Shown piece after piece: positions 52,360 through 62,666 of a DNA stretch of 64,000 nucleotides. The notes below the pieces were generated by a model, which was given only the letters and a program-made list of their open reading frames with translations, was not told where the DNA came from and made no database searches. The DNA lies in the NCBI GenBank assembly GCA_963971575.1, contig OZ020616.1, positions 51,257,201 to 51,321,200 of the forward strand. The letters run 5' to 3'. The DNA comes from Liopterus haemorrhoidalis (Eukaryota; Arthropoda; Insecta; Coleoptera; Dytiscidae). The stretch's first letter is position 1. Each line of letters opens with the position of its first letter. A program made the position numbers and the translations under genes.

Positions 52360-52694
52360 TATAGAACATAATTTGATGTATTTTTGAAGATTTATATAAA
52401 TGTTTAAAAAAAAAAAAAAATTAAATAAATTTTTTTTTTTTTTTTGGAGGGCAAGTCTAGGGGAGGTTTCCCGTCGCCACTGGTTTAATAAAGCTTTATC
52501 CTTAATGACATCATAGAAATTTAGTCAAAACGTTATGCCTCGATCGCGTTCATCGGCAAACGTCGACTCAGCGGTAAAGGCGTCTTCAAAAGTAAAAATA
52601 GAATAAAGTAGGACATTTCCGATATTTTTTAACAGTAGGTAGGACGAAGGACAAGGAGGTAAATTGTAGGACGGTTGGTAACCCTAAAGTAGTA

Positions 52695-53450
52695 CAATAG
52701 TCAAGATAACGCCCCTGTGGTGATTTAATATCTTGCTAATAAATAGTCACGAGAAATTGTTCGGTCTTTCAGAATAATTTTCCATCCATTTTTATGCAAT
52801 TTAATTTTTCTTGAGATAGAAGTGCATTTGAGTTATTTTAATAAAATATAGAAATGGTATTCATATTTTATTGAAATGAACTCCGTAAACAAAATAACAA
52901 ATGAAGACTTTGAATAGCATCATAAACAAGAGAACTGTAACAAAATATATAAAAAAATTACCAATTCCAAGTTATGAATATGAAATTGTCATGATTCCCT
53001 CTATTGTCTGGTTCTACTTTTGAGAATCTCTGTATACTGGGGGGAAGAGAAAGAAAGAATGCTCCGGCAAACAAAGACGGGAATATCTGGTGAAGTGAAC
53101 CAGGGTTTGACGCGACGCTTCCCCGCTTTCTGATCGATATGCCGACGCACAGCCAGTGTTGCCAAGTTACGTAGCGTCGGCCGCACCCGTTCACAAGCTA
53201 CGTTCACACTGCGAATTAAATGCTTACTTCACATAAACAAAAATATTACTGAAAATATTCCTCCTCTCTCTTTCTCTCTTTCACTCTCTCTTCTTTGATT
53301 TGGCATTAAAATTTATCAGTATAATTCTAATAATACATTTTTTACATTAGATCATACAAAGAATGCGCTAGTCAAATTAAAGAATACATGGTGGAAATGT
53401 TTATTGAGAACTGACATGCTCGAATACGCAGTCTGGTGGTCAAATATTGT
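52695..53450. other. Unassigned
   Basis: 53085-53215 is GC-richer (CGACGCTTCCCCGCTTTCTG, GTAGCGTCGGCCGCACCCG) and supports overlapping minus-strand frames without recognised domains. A TCTC microsatellite lies at 53262-53294. Confidence 0.4.
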
Positions 53451-53562
53451 AAAGGGTGATCCAAATTGGACTCCGGGATTTGAATTGCGTGCCATTTTCG
53501 TTCAGTGAATGTTGGAAGTTTGCATTTTTGCAGTTGGTATCTAAACACATTGCAAATTCATC

Positions 53563-54308
53563 ATGGCGCCGTATACTGTGCAGCAACGCATAAATATCGT
53601 GCAACTTTATTATGAAAACAAGCAATCAGTTACGATTACGCGAAGAAAACTTTTTGGACGGAATAATGTTCCAAGTGAGCGTGCAATTCGTGAACTACTG
53701 CAAAAATTTGAAACAAGTGATATGCTTATTGATACACCAAGAGTTCGCTATCAACGCAGAGGTCGTTCAGGTGAAAATATTGCTCGTATACGTAATAGTG
53801 TGCAAGAAGAACCAAGCACGTTAATCCGTTACCGTTCACAGCAATTGAATCTTTCATATGGCACTACTCAACAAATTTAAAAAAAATACCTGCATTTAAA
53901 GGCGTATAAAATTCAACTTCAGAACTGAAAGCAGCGGACCACCAGAAACGCCGTAAATTTGTGAACTCGGTTTTAGAAAACACAGAAGTTGATGCTGATT
54001 TTTGCAAAAAAATCATATGGAGCGATGAAGCTCATTTTCTTTTGAATGGGTTTGTTAATCGCCAAAATTGTCGCATCTGGGGTAGTGAAAAATCCACATG
54101 CTATTCAAGAAAAACCAATGCAACCAGAAAAATGCACTGTTTGGTGTGCATTATGAGCTGGAGGAATCATTTGCCCGTACTTTTTTGAGGACGAAGCTGG
54201 TAACGCTGTTACTGTCAATGGTGTACGCTATCGGGAGATGCTAAACAACTTTTTTTTTCAATGAAACTAACGATTTGAACTTAAATGACATGTGGTTTCA
54301 ACAGGAAC
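53563..54308 (+). pseudogene. DD41D-type mariner transposase, N-terminal two thirds
   Basis: From ATG 53563: MAPYTVQQRINIVQLYYENK, a helix-turn-helix stretch to about 53880 ending in a stop, then IIWSDEAHFLLNGFVNRQNC with the first catalytic Asp, a frameshift to KCTVWCALWAGGIICPYFFE, VNGVRYREMLNNFF, and MWFQQ just before the second Asp would occur. Related to the 20294-21400 gene (SDEAHFhLtGhVNkQNCRyW; YFFEDE) but clearly a different family member. Confidence 0.8.
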
Positions 54309-54319
54309 TTAAAAAAAAA

Positions 54320-54745
54320 TAAATAAAATAAAAAACTGGTTCATCGATCACAGCAGAAATATACTGCAACCAACTGGACGAAATGATGCAAAAACTTAAA
54401 GAAAAACAGCCTAGATTGGTCAACAGATCGACTCCTATCTTATTGCATGATAACGCTAGACCATACACTGTACAAATAACTGTGGCAAAACTACAGGAAT
54501 TGGAGTTGGAACTTCTTCATCATCCTCCATACTCATCAGACCTAACCCCTACTGACTACCACTTCTTCCGCAATTTGGACAACTTTTTAATAGGAAAACA
54601 GTTTAATTCCGACAATGCTGTAAAACTGGCCTTCCAGGAATTCATTGACTCTCTAGCTCCAGGGTTTTATACCACCGTCCTGCACAACCTGCCGCTTAAA
54701 TGGCAAAAGTGTATAGACAATATGGGTGCATACTTTGATGAATAA
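54320..54745 (+). pseudogene. DD34D-type mariner transposase, C-terminal part
   Basis: SSITAEIYCNQLDEMMQKLK, LLHDNARPYTVQITVAKLQE (second Asp), HHPPYSSDLTPTDYHFFRNL (third Asp, 34 residues on) and the C-terminus FYTTVLHNLPLKWQKCIDNM ending at 54745 form a 120-codon open frame from 54383. It is the style of the mellifera/cecropia group, unlike the 5' half of this unit. The first catalytic region of this type is missing. Confidence 0.8.
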
Positions 54746-54865
54746 AATAATTCCTTATATTTGTAAGTTATCAACCAACTTTGCCTTTATTTCTACAAAT
54801 TTCATCCTTGAAGACCTAATAGATTGTAAAATCTAGTTCCGCCTAATCGTTTGGAATAGATTGTA

Positions 54866-55410
54866 GCTACATTACCCTCTTAATATTGGAGGGGGCACAG
54901 ACCACAGTTTAGGAATCACTGTTCTATAAAACAACTTCTCGCTCTTATTAAAGTTGTCTATAAATTATTTTGCGTCTAGAATCCGTGATATAAACAATTT
55001 ACGTTGTTAGGTGTGTGTTGAACGTAGCAGAGTGGTGGTGGTGTTCGCGTCGCGGTGCTCATTCATGTACGTCCCGGCGCCCTTGACAGGCCCGGAGCCG
55101 GTACGAGGTCACCGGCGCTCTCAATGCTGCAGCTATGCAGTTCCCGGTCCTCCTAGGTTATTCAACCCACACCAGGCTTCTACTACACACAACGTTACAA
55201 TTATGTACATACAATAACTACAGCGCCATTCCGCGAACTACACCTCAACTAACTACACCTAAAAATGCAAGATAACGATTGACACAAATACACTAATGAA
55301 TATAAATTTAGATAAGATAACCTAAAATACTTTTTAGCACAGTTTTTTTTTTTTAGGAAATTTAATATCTTTGCTTATATTATTGTAAACTATCATTTGA
55401 GCAAAAATCG
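54866..55410. other. Orphan hAT end and GC-rich patch
   Basis: CCACAGTTTAGGAATCACTG at 54903-54922 is a hAT right end with no left partner. 55010-55180 is strikingly GC-rich for this window (CGTCGCGGTGCTC, GCCCGGAGCCGGTACGAGG); it has a 68-codon frame without a recognised domain and could be a SINE or LTR fragment. Confidence 0.4.
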
Positions 55411-55827
55411 TATAAATGACAAAATTAATGTGAAGTGCGAAATCTTATATATTTGAGGGTTTAGTGCCAACAGGCGCGCCCCCAAAGGGGGCTCACAGGC
55501 TTGAACCTCCCCCCAAAGTTTAAAAAACATGTTTTTCAGGATCAAATTTTTCTTGTAATTGAACGTAAGCCCCGATGAAAATAATCCGACTTCTGAGTCT
55601 CCTCTAAGAAAAAATTTTGGCTGGGGTCCCCGAGGAAAAAATTCTGGTTGTGTGCCTGTGCACCAGGGGTCCCTCCCAGCTTGAGCCCCTACTCAACAGT
55701 CAAATTAGACGTTTTTAAGGGTTGCACTTTTCATGTAATTGAACGTAAGCCAAGAGTAATTGGGAGTGTAAGCTCCCCCCAAAAAGAAGAAACACTTCAA
55801 ATTTTGAATATAATTTATTCAGATATA
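55411..55827. repeat. Family A end fragment and a 181-bp direct repeat
   Basis: TTAATGTGAAGTGCGAAATC at 55424 resembles the family A end. Then TAATTGAACGTAAGCC recurs at 55556 and 55737 with similar flanks (GCTTGAACCTCCCC/GCTTGAGCCCCTAC), an imperfect tandem repeat with a period of about 181. Confidence 0.5.
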
Positions 55828-56890
55828 AAAGGGGCGGTTGAAAAGTAATCGGTCTAGGCAAGAAAACACAACTTTTTCGGCAAAACTTATTTTTTTCTCA
55901 TCATAGTCTTCTTTTAGAAGTATACACTTTGTCCAACAATTCTCCAATTTTTCGATGCCCTCCGAATAATACGATTTCTCTAAACCCTCAAAATAGGCCT
56001 CTGTTTCCAGCGATGACGTCCTCATTCGACCCAAATCTCTTCCAACCGAGCCATTTCTTCAAGTTTGAAAATAAATATAGTCACAGGGGGCGAGTATGGT
56101 GGTTGAGGAACCAATTCGTAGAGCAATTCGTGGAGTTTTGCCATTGCGACTGCGCACTTCGATGCGTTGTCCTGGTGGAACAGTACTTTTTTCTTCGCCA
56201 AATGCGGCCCCTTTCGCATCAAATTGGCGTCGAATCGGTCCAACAACTCTGCTTAATATACGCCCGTGATCTTTTTGCCCTTTTCCAAGTAGTCGATGTG
56301 AATTATACCATACGCATCCCAAAAAACTGTGGGTCATGGCCTTGTTGGTTTGACTGTGGGTTTGTTGGTCGACAGACTTACCTTGGCATTCTTCTACTTC
56401 GAATCGCCAGGAGCAGTCCACTATTTCGATGTTTCATCCACGGTTACGAAACGCTGCAAAAAGTCCTTCTTAACGCGGTTGAACATCGCCAAACATTCCT
56501 TCCAAAATGGTCAGATGATCACGTTTATTGTCGATTAAGAGCAAATGCGGCACCCATCTGGCAGAGAGCTTCATTATTCCCAAATATTCATACAAAATGT
56601 TTAGCACCTGTTCGGTTGAGATGCCCGCAACCTCATTTCGCGCTTAGTCACTCGTCGATCCTTGATTATCATTCCATGGATTTTATCGACCATTTCTGGC
56701 GTGGTGACCTATTTTTGGGCGGCCTGGACGCTTATCATCTAAAATACTCTTACGATCGCCTTAAGAATATTTAATTATTGATATCGAAGGTGCAGAGTCT
56801 CCATAAACATCGTTCAATTCGGTGTTGATCTCATCGTTCGTTTTCTTACAACTGCAATCACTGCACGATATTCGATTATAAATTCCTTTT
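55828..56890 (-). pseudogene. Mariner of mauritiana type, degenerate
   Basis: On the minus strand, in order: IEYRAVIAVVRKRT-type start, a GDSAPS-like site, KRPGRPKIG-like, PEMVDKIHGMIIKDRRVTKR, NILYEYLGIMKLSARWVPH, a V.VDET first-Asp motif, KKKVLFHQDNASKCAVAMAK (second Asp), VPQPPYSP with a damaged third motif, and EGIEKLENCWTKCILLKEDY. HQDNA with K-rich flanks and the DRRVTKREIA helix fit the mauritiana group (Mos1 relatives). The 3' end GGGGCGGTTGAAAAGTAATC at 55831 looks like its TIR; the 5' TIR is missing. Many frameshifts. Confidence 0.8.
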
Positions 56891-57716
56891 GTATCTATTT
56901 TTTACGATCTCAAGTCCTTATTTACGCCGGTTTATATATATATATATATTAGTACTGTAGTTTGTTAGAACCAGATCTGTGATGTTTTTGTATCTTATTC
57001 GTTTATTATTTAATTTAATTTTAGTCTGACATTTTATAAAACTTTCAACATATTAAATTAGAGCTAGTTTTCTCTTCGTTAAAATTAAAGCGTACATCTA
57101 GAAGCTCGTAGAGCAATTTTAACTGTGAGGTCACCTGAATGCAGCACCATTTCAGTTGCAGCTCCGGTTATTTTACGGGTTATTCAACTCTGTGTCCCGG
57201 AATAAGATCGGAAAAGCTCGAGACCTGGTTCGCAGTTCACGCCTGTAGTCATTTTCTTAAGCTGTTTGCTTTTTTGAGTACTTCTTCATTAAAGTGAACA
57301 TGAAAATTCAATTTTGAGAGCAAAAGCTATTATATTTTAGTCTTTTTTGTACTTGATTCAAAACTTTGAATATTATACTTATAAAAAAAGTGACAGGTTA
57401 AGTCTACAGCTTATGAGAAAAATTATTTTTAGTAAAAGATGATTTTTTTAACTGTTAGTCAAATATTATTTTATAATATTAACAAAATGATTAATTAAAA
57501 TTAAAATTTTACATTTATAAACCAAGAAAAATCGACCCTAATACCAGATGCAAACAACGACGTAATCTACGTCAAAATATATTTTTTTAAAACTCTGGTT
57601 CTCTTCTTGGGCTGTAGTGGAGGGTATAAAGGTAATGGCGTATAACTTATGCTTTGTTTCTAACAAACATCGTGTATCCTATACTTTTTAAGATACCGAT
57701 GCTTTAAACAAGGTTA
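56891..57716. other. AT-rich sequence, nothing recognised
   Basis: A (TA) tract lies at 56933-56950. 57100-57240 is slightly GC-richer. No coding similarity seen. Confidence 0.45.
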
Positions 57717-57724
57717 TTCTAGAC

Positions 57725-58187
57725 CAGTGATTCCCAACCTTTTTTCATGGCGGACCGGCAAGCGACCAAGAATAAATTCGCGGACCGGCAAGTTTAGAAA
57801 GTAATGTGTATCGCAAAAGTTTTATATTTTTTAATGTACTGATTACAAACACAAAAAAAAACAATAAATAAAAAATCAAATATAATTAGTTAAAAAAGAA
57901 ACAAATTATTACTTAAGAAATTAACAGATTAAGGACCGAGATTTTCATCTTAAAATTAAGTGGGTTATAACTTATTAGGCGAATAGTTGCATAGTAAAAT
58001 GAATTTTTTTTAGTGAATAAATTTATTGCGAGTTGGATATCTCGACCCTGAATAAAAATAAAATATGTATCGTTTATTCTGGAAAGTAATTATTATTATA
58101 TTTTATAAATTAACATTTTTTGTATTATAAACTTACACCTTACACATAAAAATAATTCTGCGGACCGGCAAAACACGGGAAACACTG
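57725..58187. mobile_element. hAT MITE (TIR CAGTGATTCCCAACC), 463 bp
   Basis: Ends CAGTGATTCCCAACC / GGGAAACACTG with the perfect duplication TTCTAGAC at 57717-57724 and 58188-58195. GCGGACCGGCAA occurs near both ends (57751, 57780, 58160). No coding sequence. It inserted directly before a LINE fragment. Confidence 0.9.
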
Positions 58188-58204
58188 TTCTAGACCATAC
58201 ACCT

Positions 58205-58690
58205 TCTAGAATTTAGGATAAATGTACCGCAAACCTCTACCGATTTTGTCTACATCACTGACTATCTATGGTAGCGAGACTTGGCCAATAAAGAAAGCTC
58301 AGGAAAAGAAGCTGGTTGTGACGGAGATGAGAATGTTGAGGCAGATGGGCAAGCCAAGAAGAAATAGAATACGGAACGAAAGGATAAGAGAAATGGCTAA
58401 AGTAGTAAAGGTTTCAAAGAATGTGCAAGAAAGAAGAGTTCACTGTTATGGACATATTATGGGAGAGATGAGGATTATGTAAAAAGAAGAATGAACAGCT
58501 TGCTGGTGGAAGGGAAAAGAGGTAGAGGAAGACCGAAGAGAAGATAGAAAAACTGTATCGTACAGGACTTGAGTGAGAAGAGACTAATCAAGGGAGATAC
58601 ACAGAGCTGAACAGAATGGAAGAGAAGAATTACGAACAACGACCCTTAAATACTACAGGGAAAAGCTGAAGAAGAAGAAAAAGAAAAAAC
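58205..58690 (+). pseudogene. RTE-like LINE C-terminus and 3' tail
   Basis: SLTIYGSETWPIKKAQEKKL, VVTEMRMLRQMGKPRRNRIR, NERIREMAKV, then after a frameshift RRMNSLLVEGKRGRGRPKRR and TEWKRRITNNDP. YGSETWPIKK, MRMLRwM, RIRNE.IR and RGRGRPK..W mark the ORF2 C-terminus of RTE-type LINEs. It ends in a GAAGAAGAAAAAGAAAAAAC tail. Strongly 5'-truncated. Confidence 0.75.
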
Positions 58691-58922
58691 ACTGTCATCT
58701 TCTATGGCTTCTATGATCTTTGCTTAATAATCAACGGTGTTTATTGCGAATAATCGGTTTCGATTCTTTCTCCAATAGGTTCCAAATAATATCCATTTAT
58801 TCAGAATAGTCCTTTTGGTTTCTTCAAAATTTCTGTAATACTTGGTCGTCCAGAACGCGGTTAATCAATGATATGTTTTCATCCTTGTTTCAATTTAATG
58901 ACCCACTTATTAAAACTTGTTC
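58691..58922. other. Unassigned
   Basis: Nothing recognised between the LINE tail and the next hAT. Confidence 0.4.
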
Positions 58923-58930
58923 GTTTAATG

Positions 58931-59269
58931 CAGTGGTTCCCAACCATTTTTTTGGTGAGCACCCCTTTGAATGTGAAAATAAGCTCCCGCACACCCATAA
59001 AAAATGTGTTCAGATTTTTTCAGTTGAGTCATATTTATATGTCAAATTGATCAAAATAAAAAGTGAAGAGCAAAAAAAAGGAAATAGCATGAATATTTCT
59101 TTAAAATTGATCAAATTAATTGATGCAGCATTCAACGGTTCTTAACCTTAAAAAATCTAGACTATTTAAAATTTAAATAAACTAAATTTTTTATACAAAT
59201 TTTATAAATTTCTATAAATTGTCTCGCACCCTCAAAATGCTTTCCCGCACCCCCGGTTGGGAACCACTG
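58931..59269. mobile_element. hAT MITE (TIR CAGTGGTTCCCAACC), 339 bp
   Basis: Perfect inverted ends CAGTGGTTCCCAACC / GGTTGGGAACCACTG; perfect duplication GTTTAATG at 58923-58930 and 59270-59277. Inside, AAGTGAAGAGCAAAAAAAAG (59061-59080) is the complement of the GCTCTTCACTT minisatellite motif of the hATs at 675 and 13171. Confidence 0.92.
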
Positions 59270-59277
59270 GTTTAATG

Positions 59278-59427
59278 CAACTCACACCATATTCAAAAAT
59301 TAGGTTGGGAACAGTAGCGGAGCTTGCGTTAATTGCCCCCCCACCCCGCAACTGAACATTTTGTGCCCTTTACTCAACATTTCGTGATCCTCGCAGTCGT
59401 GGAGGCTGCGGGATTATTTTCACCCCT
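59278..59427. other. Unassigned, C-rich patch
   Basis: CCCCCCCACCCCGCAACTG and GTCGTGGAGGCTGCGGGATT suggest a decayed hAT-like end. No partner. Confidence 0.3.
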
Positions 59428-59672
59428 GGTTGGGAGCCAATTCTGCAGCCAGCATACAGTCCAGACCTAGCACCATCTCTACGTGGCAAGAAAAAATAAT
59501 GATGAATGTCGATGCTTTAAACGAGGAATAATGAAGTCGAAGTGTCTGTGCAACTGTATTTAAGAGGTCAAACCCAAAGATTTCTATCCTACCGGAATAC
59601 GCAAACCTTGTTGTACCAAATGTACTTCGAAATAAAGGGATTATGTTGAAAAATGACTATAATTTTACTTTT
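59428..59672 (+). pseudogene. Mariner transposase C-terminal relic (separate family)
   Basis: PILQPAYSPDLAPS (third-Asp region with the Asp itself lost), then, across two frames, EVEVSVQLYLRGQ, PKDFYPTGIRK and finally RDYVEK followed by TGA at about 59656. This order is the normal mariner C-terminus. It matches none of the other families here closely. Confidence 0.6.
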
Positions 59673-60172
59673 TTAAATACAATTTTTAATTTGTCTGTTT
59701 ATTTATTTAATTTATTGTGTATTAAGCCCTGAAAATATTATTTCTGTATAAATATTTGTTTATTTTATAATATTTTGTAAGTGTCTCTGCTTCTAGAGTA
59801 CATCAAAATTCAATTTTGAAATCAAAAGCTCTCGAGTTTAAAGACTTTTTTTATGCTTAATAAAAACTTTTAAGATTTTAGAAATATTTTATGAAGCACA
59901 AAACAGGGGTTTACTTTTCTAGTTTTTATAGCCGCGAGCTAAACATTTTTAAAGAAAATATACAAGAAAAAATCAGTCTAAAGAGAAGTTTAAAAAGTAG
60001 GCTACTATATAATTTAATATTGAATTTTTAGAAAAAAAAATGTATCAAAAATATTCAATATTTATTTTAGAAAATAAACTTGAATCGAGTTTATATATAG
60101 TCGGACCATAAATACTGTCACAAAGTTTTCAATTAAAACCCACAAGATGCTTAAAGGTATTTTATACCTTTA
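59673..60172. other. AT-rich sequence, nothing firm
   Basis: TATAGTCGGACCATAAATAC at 60106 looks like a single Tc1-type end without partner. Confidence 0.4.
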
Positions 60173-60174
60173 TA

Positions 60175-60956
60175 CGAGGATTACCTTTTATGTTTTTACA
60201 AATGACCACAAGATGGCAATATTGAAATGTGTCATTACTATATTCGTAAAATTTGACATTTGTTATTGTGAAATCAGTGGCAGCTTAAAAATTGCCCAAG
60301 TAGTTTGTTGATAGTGTTTGTTTTCGTTGGATGTTTTTTTACGATTTTAGTAAAGGCCTAATTCAACAACAATGCATAGATTCGCTTCGTTCAACTTTTG
60401 ATAATGAAGCACCATCAGAGAAGACTGGTTACAATTGGTTTGCAGAATTTCGTCGTGGTCGTGCGTCCGTCAGTGATGAATCTCGTGAAGGTAGACCAAA
60501 ACCGGTTGTGATTCAAAAAAATATCGATGCTGTGCGCAAAATGATTGAAGAAGATCGGCATGTGACTTACCGTGAGATAGAGGCATCCTTTGGCATATCG
60601 CAGAATGCAATACATTCGGTTTTGCATGAACATTTAGCTGTGAAAAAGAACTGTTCAAAGAAGCTCAAAAAAAGACTCGTGTTGATTGGTGTAAGGGAAT
60701 GCTAAAAAATTCAACCTAGGCACTCAACAGGTCACAAAACTTGGATTTATTCATATGAACCGGAAACTAAGCAAAAATCCACTATTTGGGTCTTCTAAGA
60801 TGAACCGAATCCACAAAAGTTGTTCGTTCACGAAGCACTTCGAAGAAAATGATCATTTGTTTCTTTGGTTGTACTGGACATCTCGCAACCATTCCTTTAG
60901 ACGATCGGCGAACAGTTTATGCTGAATTTGTTTGCTAGAAGTCATCAACAAATTGG
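60175..60956 (+). mobile_element. Mariner copy 4, 3' end replaced by a LINE
   Basis: Left end CGAGGATTACCTTTTATG after TA 60173-60174; same family as 7201-8426. The sequence follows the family up to GAAGTCATCAACAAA (60956) and then changes abruptly to LINE sequence. The second and third catalytic motifs and the right TIR are missing. Confidence 0.88.
60331..60955 (+). pseudogene. Mariner transposase, N-terminal half
   Basis: A 124-codon open frame (60331-60705) has FSKGLIQQQCIDSLRSTFDN, WFAEFRRGRASVSDESREGR and EEDRHVTYREIEASFGISQN, then a small deletion after VKKNCS removes the SRWIPHNLTEAQ stretch. The usual ATG with DITRE is missing at the 5' end. Later sequence is in other frames (TKLGFIHMNRKLSK). 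Confidence 0.8.
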
Positions 60957-62020
60957 TGGATTGGTGTGGAGAAGAAATTGAGCAAGTGAAAGAATATGGA
61001 TACCTGGGATATGTTTTTAAAAGCAGTGGGGGCCCAGAAGCACATATCAGGACCTTAGTAAGGAATTAATCCAAGCATTGCCGCAAGTATGGGGCATAGG
61101 TGAGAGGAAATTTAAAGGAGATATGAAGATAAGGATGCTTATGTTCAACTCCATAATCAAGAGTATAATGATGTATGGAGCGGAAATATGGAGCTGGGAG
61201 GACCAAGAGAAATTAGAAGCGGTGCAAAATAAATATATTCAGTGGACATTGGGTCTAGACAAATGTACACCGAAGTACATAATATTAGAAGAAGTGAAAG
61301 TTGACAACATCAGGATAGAAGCTACAAAAAGAGCAATTAAATTTGAAGAGAGAATAATAAGACATCCAGAAATAAAATTGCTAAACCAGTGCTGGGCAGA
61401 AATAGAAAGAAAATTGGAGCAAAGAAAGATTAAATCCAAATGGGAAGTAAAAAGAAGAAAAAGACTTGAATATAACGGCTACTCAACAAGGGAGATATCT
61501 ATAAAAAGGTTGGGAGGACAAGATGTGACACTGGAAATAAGAGATAGAATGAGGGATATCCAAGGGCAAGAAAGAAGCGAGAGCCTAACAAATTCCAGAT
61601 ATAACGGCAAATATGTAAAGACTTGGACGACACAGATACCAGAGTACCTAAAAACAAAAATGAATGGAGATAAGAAGAAAATAATAGCAAGATTTAGGTG
61701 CGGAAATGAGGAAAGGGAAAACGAATACTGGAGAAAGGATGAACAAAGAATGTGCAGGTTGTGTGGAGAGGAAAGAGAAACCATAAAGCACATACTGAAG
61801 AATTGCGGAGAAATGAAATATAAAGAAGAGACAAGAAAAGATGTGCTGTGTGATTCAGGCCAAGGATGGACATAGATGGAAGAGGTCTTGGAGAGAAGAA
61901 GGAATTTGAAGAGAAGATACCCTAGTTAGCAATAATTATAGTTTTTTATGTGAAATATAAAGTTAATAATGCAAATATGTAGATTTAAACCGAAAGGTAC
62001 ATAAATAAAGTATTATCTAT
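60957..62020 (+). mobile_element. 5'-truncated LINE with RCGNEERE C-terminus, longest copy
   Basis: Starts at the mariner junction with WCGEEIEQVKEYGYLGYVFK and ends at 62000-62020 in the tail AAGTATTATCTATCTATCTA, a short microsatellite tail. The open frame 61078-61875 is the best-preserved retrotransposon frame of the window. Two further copies of its C-terminus lie at 39341-39620 and 42412-42540. Confidence 0.8.
60958..61929 (+). pseudogene. LINE ORF2 C-terminal region
   Basis: After KSSGGPEAHIRTLVRN a frameshift (61070-61080) leads into VWGIGERKFKGDMKIRMLMF, MMYGAEIWSWEDQEKLEAVQ, NKYIQWTLGLD, a long charged segment, IIARFRCGNEERENEYWRKD and CRLCGEERETIKHILKNCGE. The last part has a C-x2-C...H-x4-C spacing (Cys 61756 and 61765, His, Cys), a zinc-knuckle-like C-terminus known from LINE ORF2 proteins in insects. 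The frame stops at TAG 61873, but MEEVLERRRNLKRRYPS continues in frame to 61929, so that stop is probably a single mutation. No catalytic RT motif is included. Confidence 0.75.
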
Positions 62021-62662
62021 CTATCTACTAAACATATCCATAACGCACAGTGCAGTCAACTAATTTAAAGATCTCTAAACGCAGCTTTAGGGACTTTATT
62101 TCATTCTTTTTATTTCTACAATATATTTTTTTACAAACAAAACGTCTGTAAAATGAACATTCTTTGTGTGAACGTAAAGGTCATGGACCAAACAGTTTGG
62201 GAAACGGCAGGAATTCTGTCAAGTCGATACGCAACTGCGTTGCTAAATGTTTACCCTCGCCTAAAGGCACTTTTGCGTTGTTTAAAATTTCTAACTGCGC
62301 AATTTCATAATATCCCTTTAAGGCCAATAACCATTTCTTTAATAGCTACAAATGTAATTGTTAATTGAAATTTGTACCTCAATACTCATTTCTTCGCATT
62401 TTTGTTCGGGGAAAATGGCTGGAATTTCATTTTATAAAATAACAAACATCTGAACTTAGAAGAGAATTTCACAAGGGAATTTTAAATGTTGTGTATATGT
62501 AAAAATAAGTGATTATACTTTTAGATTCAAATTCAGTAAAAATGTTTATTTTAGTGATAAATAATTAATGTAATAAAAATAAGTTCAGCAACAATTTTGA
62601 AAATAAATTTACAATATCTCAGATCCGATCCAGAACGATTTCCAGTGACTTAACTACAATTC
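62021..62662. other. AT-rich sequence with one stray TE end
   Basis: TAACGCACAGTGCAGTCAAC and TTTAAAGATCTCTAAACGCA (62039-62088) is another right end of the TTAA-flanked family. The rest shows nothing recognised; a 71-codon frame at 62153-62368 has no domain. Confidence 0.4.
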
Positions 62663-62666
62663 TTAA

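Larger units (their letters stand above)
48969..52686. mobile_element. hAT element (TIR TAGGGTTAC), 3.7 kb with internal inverted duplication
   Basis: Left end TAGGGTTACTAAATGTCTC, right end GTCCTACAACCGTTGGTAACCCTA-like: the outer nine bases TAGGGTTAC / GTAACCCTA are inverted. The 8-bp duplication AAGTAGTA flanks it at 48961-48968 and 52687-52694. Both subtermini carry TAGGACA-type repeats. The interior holds the spacer, the right inverted-repeat arm, which includes a copy of DNA from outside the element, a second short inverted copy, and a TA MITE. No transposase was recognised. Confidence 0.85.
53452..54863 (+). mobile_element. Chimeric mariner: DD41D front, DD34D back
   Basis: Left end GGGTGATCCAAATTGG after TA 53450-53451; right end TTCCGCCTAATCGTTTGGAA before TA 54864-54865. 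The two ends are not inverted copies of one another, and each half encodes a different transposase type. The join is an A-rich segment at about 54308-54342. An orphan end of the right-hand type occurs at 63300-63332. Confidence 0.75.

Noticed and set aside
53001..53207. Overlapping minus-strand frames in a GC-richer patch
   Set aside because: Two frames are open together without a motif or codon pattern that favours either.
55929..56774. 281-codon plus-strand open frame
   Set aside because: It is the antisense shadow of the mauritiana-type mariner; the recognisable motifs are all on the minus strand.
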